Of a stretch of DNA of 37,754 nt, positions 30,075 to 37,754 are shown in pieces. Below the pieces are notes generated by a model, which had not been told where the DNA came from, searched no databases, and was given only the letters and a program-made list of their open reading frames with translations. Position numbers and translations under genes: made by a program. The DNA lies in NCBI GenBank assembly GCA_004335635.1, contig QAXH01000408.1, forward strand, positions 1-37,754, written 5' to 3'. The stretch's first letter is position 1. Each line of letters begins with the position of its first letter. Origin of the DNA: Chloromonas sp. AAM2 (lineage: Eukaryota > Chlorophyta > Chlorophyceae > Chlamydomonadales > Chlamydomonadaceae).

Positions 30075-32882
30075 ATGGTGCTGCTACAGGGCCTCAGAAG
30101 GCTATTCTGTCAGCACGCTCAGCATCACTGTGGTGCAACGTTTACAGTGGTCTACTTGAGTGTGCCCAGCTCCTCAGCTTCAAGTCCAACCAGGGGATTC
30201 ATGGTTTCAGCACATGCAACGCTCCATCCCCAGCCCATCCGCAGTTGTACCTGTAGTTGCGCGTATAAAACGCACAGTCAAGGCCATGGATGCAGCACCA
30301 CCACCAGCAGCAGAAGGAGAGCAACAGACATGATGCGGCAGCTGACCACGCTGCAAGCAGAGACCCTCCTCAGCCCTACCAGCCTAGCCCAGCTAGGACC
30401 TGCAGCCTGGTCTCATCAACACCTGCGATACCTTGCAGGCTCGAGCAGCTCTGGTGCGCACAAGCCAGACCCAAAGGCATGGCTGCACATACTGAAACGG
30501 AAAGCGAGGTAGGTGCCTCTCACACCGCACATAGGCACTGAGGCCAGGACCCAGAGCTGTGTGTAGGCATATGGAAACATCCAACACCCAGGCCTGCAGC
30601 TGCTAGCTTAGGTACAGTATCTGTTTCATGTGATCACGTGCCGTCTGTTGCAGGGTGCAGCGGGAAGCGCAGCAGGCTCTGGCAGCGGAGAGACGGGCAC
30701 GGCGAGACGGGTCGGCTGGGGCCCACTCGCCCACCCAATGGGTCCTGGTGCCCTCGGCCACAGCTACGGGCTCAACTGTGAGCCGCATAGACAGCCACAG
30801 CAACCAGCCACGCAGTGCACCTACGCCTGACAGCAGTGCAACCCCACCCTCTCACATTACTAGCACTCCTTCTTTGGTTTCACAAGCTGCTGACATCACC
30901 GCACCGGCACATCCACGCCAGCGGCTTGCCGGCGGGAAGGCGAATCGCAGAGTGATTGCACGGCCGGATCGCCAGGTGTGGGCCCTTTCCCCGCAGGAGC
31001 TCACGGCTGCACTGGGGCGCGCCAAGACCCTGCCTGCCCTGGTGCGCCTGCTGCAGCCGCTGATACAAGTGGGTGAGCAGCAAGAGCAGCAGCAGCAGGC
31101 GGCTCAGCAGGGGCAACACTCACAGCTGCAGGGACAACAGCAGCAGCATGGGCAGGAGCAGCAGCAGCAGCAGCAGCAGTCGGCCACGACACCGGAGGCT
31201 TTCCGCCAGGCCAGTGACAAGGAACAGCCCGCTGTCAACCTTGCAGGACGGGCGGCACATGAAGCGCTAAGGCGGGGTGGTGGGCTCAGTGTGCGCGGGC
31301 TGACAGCCGCCTTCAGCCAGATGGCCTGGGTGCTCACGTCAGGCGAGTGGTCACAAGCTAACGGAAACGAAACAGCGGGTGGGCCGGAGGGCAACGCCAT
31401 GCAGCAAGGGTCCCTGCGTCAGCGGCCGCATGATGCTGCCGATGCACGCCGGCTGCATGCAGCCCTGTGCGGTCAATTGCCTGCCGTGGGGCCGCAACTG
31501 GATGTGCGCGGTGCGACCAGCATTGCATGGGCCTTGGGCAAACTCAGGCACGTGGCTCTGCCCTCCGACGAGGCCTGGGCAGCGCTGGCAGCGCGGCTGC
31601 TGGTGCACAAGCGTGAGCGGCATACTCATGGCAGGCCTCATCCTAGGCGAGAGCGTGGCCTTGGCTCTGCGGCTGGTTCAGCTGCAGCTGTGCTGCTGGA
31701 CTCAGGCAGCCCGCAGCAAGTGTTGGAGCTGGCGCTGGGCACGGCCTGGCTGAATCAAGGGTGCGTGCCGGCAGGGAGTAGCGGGTTTACTGGCAGCCCA
31801 CTATGAAATGGTTTTGTAGCTCCCGAATTGTACTGCTGAACTCCGTTATTGAATGCAACTCCTGCAGTTGGACGCGTGAGGGTCTGAGAGGTGGACTCAA
31901 CACCAGGAGTCGCTGCATCCTTGCAAGCTGACTCACACGCACTTGTCAAAACAGCTCTATCTGCAACATGTTTGCTGCTAGCCATGCAGGCCTCCCGCGC
32001 TCTGGGATGCGACTGCACGTGCCATTACCCGCCATGCCGCATGTGGGGCTTACAGCGGTCGTGGGGCGCAGCTCCTGGAACCCACACTCTGGGCTCTGTC
32101 CCGAGGGGCGGCCAGGCAGGTGTCCAGACTGGCGCATGATACTGACCCGGCTGCTCGGGACCGCACACAAGCACCGGTGCAGTCGGGCTGCAGGGACACA
32201 CATGTCAGCCCAAGTGGAGAGGTACAGCCTTCAGAAGAACGGGCACATCGTGTTGCTGGCATGGGCCCAGGACAAGAGCTGCAGAGCGGATGGAAAGCAG
32301 GGGAGGCACATGACACTCAAAACGGTATAGCCGTCAAGATGTCTGGACCCCAGGCTGATCAAGCCACCAGGGGTGTTCCGCACTCCTCCGCAGCTCAGTG
32401 TCATCAGTCGGAGGAACCAGAGACGGAGTCATCGGTCGGCACAAGGCAGCCAAGCGTGCCGCTGGCTCCCGCTGACTCCGGTGGTCACGATGCCAATGCG
32501 GCGACCGGGGCCTGGGCTGATGTCGGCCCCTTGCTATCCCCCTCTGACCTGGATGTGCTGGGTGGTGCTCTCTTGGCCGCCCTGCCCGACATGCGGCCGC
32601 AGGTGGGACTTGTGAACACACTGCATGCTGCTTCTGCTTTCCTGCGTGCCAGACTCCTGCTTGGCCGCAGTCTCAGTGCTTGACTTGGCTTGAATCATGT
32701 CACAGCCGTTGTTGCATGACTGTGTGCCTGGTTGGTTGTTTCTGATGTGTGTGTTACTTGCCTGCGCTGTTCAGGCTGCCTGGCGGTGCCTGGATGTGCT
32801 CCAAGCCATGGAGTACTCTGTTCCTGCGAGGCTGCAGAGGGCAGTCAAACAACATCTGTCAAGGAAAAGTTATGATGCATGA
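30075..32882 (+). CDS. Octotricopeptide-repeat-like (Tbc2-type) organelle RNA-binding protein
   Basis: Four exons: 30075-30508, 30654-31760, 31990-32602, 32775-32882; 753 aa, phases matching at all junctions. Helical repeats of the OPR/FAST-kinase-like kind are visible: QVWALSPQELTAALGRAK (about 250-285), GRAAHEALRRGGGLSVRGL (about 340-380), RGATSIAWALGKLRH (about 427-465), PPALWDATARAI and LLEPTLWALSRG (515-555), and LDVLGGALLAALPDMRPQ joined to AAWRCLDVLQAMEY (690-740). In green algae such proteins bind and stabilise or help translate specific chloroplast or mitochondrial mRNAs. A Gln-rich insert (about 286-321, CAG-rich at 31075-31180) separates the repeats. The N-terminus is Arg/Ser/Cys-rich and poor in acidic residues, consistent with a transit peptide; MMRQ at 30330 is another possible start. 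No RAP domain follows. The RNA target is unknown. Confidence 0.72.
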
Positions 32883-33654
32883 CAAGGGCATGAGAGAAGG
32901 AGAGTGAGAGTGAGCCTTTGCAAGTTGAGGTTGGACAGCAACAGGCAGGTGGCCTAGGTGCTTTGTTAGTAATCACTTATTCAGGTTGTAGGCGCTTGCG
33001 TTGCAAGAAACCATAACGCCGGACGTCCGAGCTGTGACATCACGCAGCATAGATGGATCACAAGCAAAAGGCTAGAACAATATGAGACTTTGGTGCCGAC
33101 TGGCTTTCTGTGTGTAAGGATGCCTTTGAACGCCAGAACACAGGTGATGATAACTTGAAGCCATGTCAGGGCTCGGCTGCAGCAGGGTTGTAGGCCAGTA
33201 GCAGGAGGCTGATTCGGTTCGATTGACCCATCGAACGTAAGAACCGCCAAGTGCTTGGCCATGAGCACCAGGTACAACAATGCTGCTCGCTGGCCTTGCA
33301 GGCGCAGTCGAACACCGGCATTGTGACTCTTGGCTGAAGCCAAGGTATCATGACTCGTCCCAACCCTACCCTCACCCTAACTCCAGCGGGCAGTTTGCAT
33401 TTTTTGGCGAACAGATTGGACTGGACTGAACCCAGCACTATGCAAGCAGAAGTCTATATGCAAGGGTGACAAGTAGACAAAACGCGTAGACGGACGAAAT
33501 CGGACTCGCAACGACCTCAATCTGGCGGGTACCAGAGCTTAGCAAGCCAAGAGTGCTGGGACCTGCGCATGAATCTGCCCAGTTTGATTTACTTGCTATT
33601 TCGGACTTGACTTTAGCCGCCAACCATTGCATCGGAACTGACATCGCCATCGCG
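32883..33654. other. OPR 3' UTR and SET-gene promoter region
   Basis: No gene was identified. TGTAA at 33113-33117 (+) is a candidate poly(A) signal 231 bases after the OPR-like stop codon. The rest should carry the promoter and 5' UTR of the SET gene that starts at 33655. Confidence 0.5.
33113..33117 (+). terminator. Candidate poly(A) signal TGTAA for the OPR-like gene
   Basis: TGTAA lies 231 nt past the TGA of the OPR-like gene, a normal distance in chlorophycean 3' UTRs. Confidence 0.45.
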
Positions 33655-35362
33655 ATGCAGACATGCCTGCAGCACGGCGTGCAGCAATGCTGCGTGCCAC
33701 GAGTAAACGACCGGCATGCAGTGAACCCACCTGGTTGCGCCCGTCGCCCTGCTGTGCGCGCTGCATCCGCGAGTCAGTCTGTCCAGCAGCCAAGTCCCGA
33801 GAGCGCCAGTCCCGCACATGGTACAGACAAATATTTTCGCTCGGAGAAGCCTGTGCCTGTGCGTGGCCCTGTGGAACTGATACTGTCAGCTGGTGGGTGC
33901 AGGGTATGCACTCTATTGCATGCGCAAAGGATGAGCTATGCTAAGTTATGCAGTAGTGCACTTTGCACACCGCACCTCTAGGCCAGCACCTGCCAGAGCA
34001 AACATAGCAAGCGTGTTCCCACAGGCATGGATATCACTGCTGTCCACCGCATTGAAGTGCTGCATTGCATTGAGAAGCGTTGCCGAGATATAGGCAACAC
34101 ATGGCAGTCAGAGCGTGCAGGCAGTGTGCTGTGATGACGTGCTGCCTGTCTGCCACACGACGGTCGTATGAACCGGCAGTGCACAGTAGCTGCAGTTCTC
34201 TGTGGCGCTAGAGGAACCACTTAGTCTTGCTGCCCTGTCCCCTTCACATCACGCTCTTGCGTTATCACTCCTTACACCTTCCCGCCTTCCCTGTCTGCTC
34301 GCCTCCTCCCGTAATGGTACAAAGTCTCCCGGGTGTGCTTCGCTTGTCCCATGCTTACCGCATGCTTGTTGCCTCCCCCACCCACGTTTGCATGACACCA
34401 TGCAGGGCGCGGCCGGGGCCTAGGTCTGTCGCAGCCATGCGATCAAGGTGACCTGTTGCTCGTGTCGCTGCCCATCTCCCTGGTGCACTCCTCCGACCCG
34501 AGGGAGGAGGACGCGGGGGTGGACGGGATCAGGGCGGGCGTCACGTCAGCGGGGGCCGCGGGGGGCGGTGCGGACAGGGGGGATGATGACGATGAAGAGG
34601 AGGAGGAGGACTGGGCGGAGGTGGACTATGAAGCACGGCTGCAGGCATTGGTGGAGCTGATACAGGGGCAGAGGTGCGGGACGGCGGGGGAGAGGGGAGG
34701 AGGGGGAGGCACGGGCAGCGGGCCAGAGATTGGAGTCAGGGTGCAGCTGCATACTCGAGTAGTGACCGACCAGCTACGGCCGGGCAGTCAGCGGCCGGCC
34801 ACTTGTACAAGCATTAATCAGCGCCAGTTTTCCTGTCCAACGCATTGCTGTAGCCTTTGCATGTTCTATGTATGAGCACCGCGTTGCTCTCGCAGGGGTC
34901 TGTTCACACTAACTCACCAAACCTTAATACCCAGCTACTAGTATGTAAACATAACCCTGAGTTGCTGTGTCCCGCGCCTCTATGGGCTCAGGTTCACATC
35001 CACACAGTCCCGGTGGCTCGAGGCGTTGGCGGGGGGCGAGACGGAGGGGGCCGGGGCCGGGAGCGGGCGGCCACTGCCGGACCTGTGTGTTGACCACACG
35101 CAGATGAAGGGAGGCCAGGTGAGGGGAAGGGGACAACCAGCGATTCAGGTGGGCGCCCGGTCAGCCCAGGCTCATGGGCATGTTTATGCACAGGAAACTG
35201 TACAAACAGGAAAAGAGCAGGGTGAGAGGAGGCAGAGTGGACAAGCAACCAGGTGCAAACAAAGTTGGTGGGTGTGCACGTGTTGTGTGGATGAGATGGC
35301 CTGAGAGCGTGCGTGAGTGCGTGAAAGGAGGATTCACCACTGCACCGCCTTGTTTATCTGAC

Positions 35363-35407
<45 letters not shown>

Positions 35408-37754
35408 ATGTGCTTCAGGCCGTGGCGCTGCCCGCCCGCCTCGCCTCAGAGCCGGAGCTGTTAAGGGAACTGCTGCAGAGGAATGCGTTCGAGGTGCGGG
35501 GCACGGGGACTGAGAGGTGCGGGGCACGGGATGAGACAGGAAGGATGACCTGACAGGGTGGGCCAACAGGGCCCCTGGCCACCATCATTTCTGTGAAAAT
35601 CACTCTTGGCCTTGATTTCATGGCACATGCTCCTATGGGCCATGCGCTTGTCACATCCCCTGACTCAACAGTGGGTGTCCCTGTTGCCTTTCCATGCCTT
35701 GAAAGTGAGCTGGTCCGTCTGTGCCTGTCAACCGCCTCCATATTGTGTGCCTGTGCCCTTGCCCTTCACCTGTGAAACCCTGACACAAACCGACCAGCAG
35801 CCGTCATGCAACCCCACGCCCATGCGCTCACTGCCCTGGCCCGCTCTGCTCTGCGCTGATGTGCTCAGGCCGCCAGTGAGGACGTGTGCCTTGCGCTGTC
35901 CGGCGAGAGGGAGCCCCGGCAGCAGGTAGGGCGAAAGCGAGACCGCTGCGGTGGGAGTGGTGTAGAGCAGCATTGGGCGCTACAGGTGCACCACAACAGC
36001 TGGTAACGTAGCTGAACGCGACACAAATGAAGTAAAAGGCAGAGCTCTGACTGCCAGGCATGGCCGGTCATGAGTGTTCGTCCCACTATTCAGCAAGTTG
36101 GGTTGCTAGTTGTGTTCTTCACAACGCACTTGAAGCCTGCTCTCCACCCCTTGCCTTGCAGTTGTTAGGCTTATGGCCTGAGTATGCGCTGCTAAACCAT
36201 TCCTGTGTGCCCTCAACCATCTCATACGTACACAAGTGAGTGGGTGGGTTCAAAGCGTCAGCCTGCTGCCTGGGCTACCCAGCCTTGGAACAACTGCCCA
36301 CTTTCCACTACATAGATACGCTTTAGGGTAGCCACAATCAGTCTGTTGACATGGCGATCAGTTGGATATGCACGCTCAGATGACCATCCACAGCCAAAGC
36401 ATACTAACCCCCGCGTGACCCGCCTTGTGTGCCCCGCAGCCGCGCCCTGGTGACCCGCGTGACCCGCCGCAATGTGTCCCGGGGCTCGGAGCTGTTCGCC
36501 AACTACCTAGGCGACCAGGTGATGAGCCCGCTGGACGTGAGGAGGGAGGCCCTCAAGGAGGGGTGGGGATTCGACTGCAACTGCCCCAGATGCAAGGAGG
36601 AGGCCGGGCTGGTGAGCGGAGGCCAAGGGGGGCAGGAGGCCAAGAGAGGGTGGGGAGTCAATGAGATAGGGCAGGGCTGGCTTAAGAAGGCAGAGGCAGA
36701 GGACTTGTCGGCCGGTTGCTGGTGAGGGCGACGCTGTCACATGCTCACGCCACAGGTCATTGGGTGTCACAGGTCATTGGGTGTCACAGGTCATTGGGTG
36801 TCACACGTCATTGGGTGTCACATGTCATTGGGTTCATGCGTCCGTAGAGAGCTGCAGGAGTTAGCGAGGCGTCCGCACCCTGACATGCTGCTCTGCCTGG
36901 CGTCCCATGTCGCCCCCGCAGGACAAGGACCTGCAGCAGCTGGTGCGCGACATACACGAGGCGTGTGCGGAGCAGGTGCGGCACGGACAGGGGTGGCAAA
37001 AGGGACTTGACCCAGAATGGAGTTCAGGCAGCACACGTAGAATGGACAACACCCTGGTTCCTCATTCTGGCTTGAATTTGGCAGTGTGTGCATCGTATGC
37101 TGGTATCCTGTTGATGTACGTCCATGTGCTAGAGTCAACCGCAGTCTGCCTTGAATGTCTGGCAAGGGTTCTGGCTTGGTGCGTCACGCATGTACAGTTG
37201 AGAGCGCGCCTATGTCAATTAGTCACGTGTGTGCCAAGCCCCTGCACATGTTCAGATTCATGAGGACCTCATGGATGCAGTGGCGGAGGAGGACATGGAG
37301 GTGAGACATGGGTGAGGCATGTGAGGTGGTAGGTGGTGGCAGGGCCACAGCACCAGGAGTCCCCTCTGATGTCGTTCCTGAAAGCGAGTGTCCTTTCACA
37401 GCTGTATCGTCCGACATGTGGAACAGAAGATGGGTCCAGCATCACACACACCATCATCTGTGTGTTGTGCACCTGGCGCTGTGCCGCGGGCCGCCTGTGC
37501 TCTTTCAAGGTGACTCGACTGCACAGTGCTCCTTGATTGGATCATGCAGTCCTGCCTACTGGTCCATGGTGACATTGTGGGAATGTGCATGTTCTCCAGT
37601 GCATGTACGTCTGGCATGAGAGCAAGCCTTGCTGTTGCTTGGTATGTGCGTCCCAGGCGCTTCAATCCATCCAGGAGCAGGCGGCTGCGTATGTGGAGGT
37701 GCTGGGGGCGGCCCTGGCATCAAAGAAGCTGACGGAGAGGACATCTGTTTGGGT
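33655..37754 (+). CDS. SMYD-type SET-domain lysine methyltransferase, 3' end missing
   Basis: Ten exons so far: 33655-33892, 34406-34673, 34992-35118, 35419-35493, 35869-35925, 36162-36235, 36440-36611, 36922-36975, 37256-37300, 37657-beyond 37754; 402 aa in the window, all phases matching. The SET N-part RGRGLGLSQPCDQGDLLL (81-98) carries the SAM-binding GxG. The core has ALLNHSCVPST (264-274) and RGSELFANYL with the catalytic-type Tyr302. The post-SET Cys set C326-x-C328-x2-C331 with C270 of NHSC should bind one zinc, as in SMYD proteins. The enzyme would transfer methyl from SAM to a protein lysine. No MYND finger is seen; an acidic run (DDDDEEEEEDW) and low-complexity sequence occupy that place. 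The first ~60 residues (R/S/A-rich, few acidic residues) could be a plastid or mitochondrial transit peptide, so a non-histone substrate is possible. A helical C-terminal region begins at the window edge. Confidence 0.85.
35363..35406 (+). repeat. (TG)n microsatellite before a SET-gene splice acceptor
   Basis: About 21 TG units end 12 bases before the CAG acceptor at 35416-35418, taking the place of a normal pyrimidine tract. Confidence 0.9.
36754..36834 (+). repeat. 17-bp tandem repeat, about five copies, in a SET-gene intron
   Basis: Units AGGTCATTGGGTGTCAC at 36754, 36771 and 36788 are identical; those at 36805 and 36822 drift (ACGTCATT..., ATGTCATT...). The array lies in the 36612-36921 intron. 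Confidence 0.9.

Noticed and set aside
36842..36921. Extra exon upstream of 36922 in the SET gene (frame reading RELQELARRPHPDM).
   Set aside because: Joining the TAG acceptor near 36847 to the phase-0 donor at 36611 gives a frame with an early stop; the CAG acceptor at 36921 fits cleanly.
37402..37510. Possible extra exon in the last SET-gene intron, with a CAG acceptor and GTGACT donor.
   Set aside because: It ends in phase 1, which does not fit the phase-0 exon at 37657, and its sequence has no SET-family likeness.

Overview
This window looks like nuclear DNA from a flagellated green alga (Chlorophyta, Chlamydomonadales-like). Five of the six genes are cut by many short GT-AG introns. They have the Ala/Gln/Pro/Gly-rich low-complexity style of volvocalean proteins. 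TGTAA, the algal poly(A) signal, follows several stop codons. The genes include a ciliary protein (CFAP70/FAP70) and an octotricopeptide-repeat-like (OPR-like) protein of the kind that is expanded in green algae. Exon boundaries were assigned by hand from splice consensus and reading-frame continuity. Every exon junction given below joins in frame.

Layout, left to right. 1-1546: no convincing gene. 1547-5780 (+): a five-exon protein with an N-terminal KIX-like domain and a long Q/P/G/S-rich tail, a candidate Mediator subunit 15. 5781-9982: mostly intergenic, with one three-exon gene remnant (7255-8132) and scattered repeats. 9983-14180 (-): tubulin-folding cofactor B (TBCB), 8 exons, 286 aa. 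14439-22016 (+): serine carboxypeptidase (family S10), 16 exons, 530 aa, divergent from TBCB across 258 bp. 22897-29803 (-): CFAP70/FAP70, 16 exons, 1338 aa, tail-to-tail with the carboxypeptidase. 30075-32882 (+): OPR-like organelle RNA-binding protein, 4 exons, 753 aa, divergent from CFAP70 across 271 bp. 33655 to the right edge (+): SMYD-type SET-domain lysine methyltransferase, at least 10 exons, cut off by the window end.

The genes do not form a pathway. TBCB (alpha-tubulin folding) and CFAP70 (axonemal protein) both serve microtubules, but they are not adjacent and this may be chance. There are two head-to-head promoters and one tail-to-tail pair whose poly(A) signals almost touch.

The most notable points are these: the KIX/MED15 candidate; a tandem repeat that copies the catalytic-His codon and its splice donor in the carboxypeptidase; two frame-enforced GC-AG introns in that gene; a 105-bp interspersed repeat found in introns of two genes in opposite orientation; a SET protein in which an acidic low-complexity insert sits where SMYD proteins carry MYND; and dinucleotide repeats lying on splice sites. 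I saw no clear evidence of a wholly new multi-gene system.
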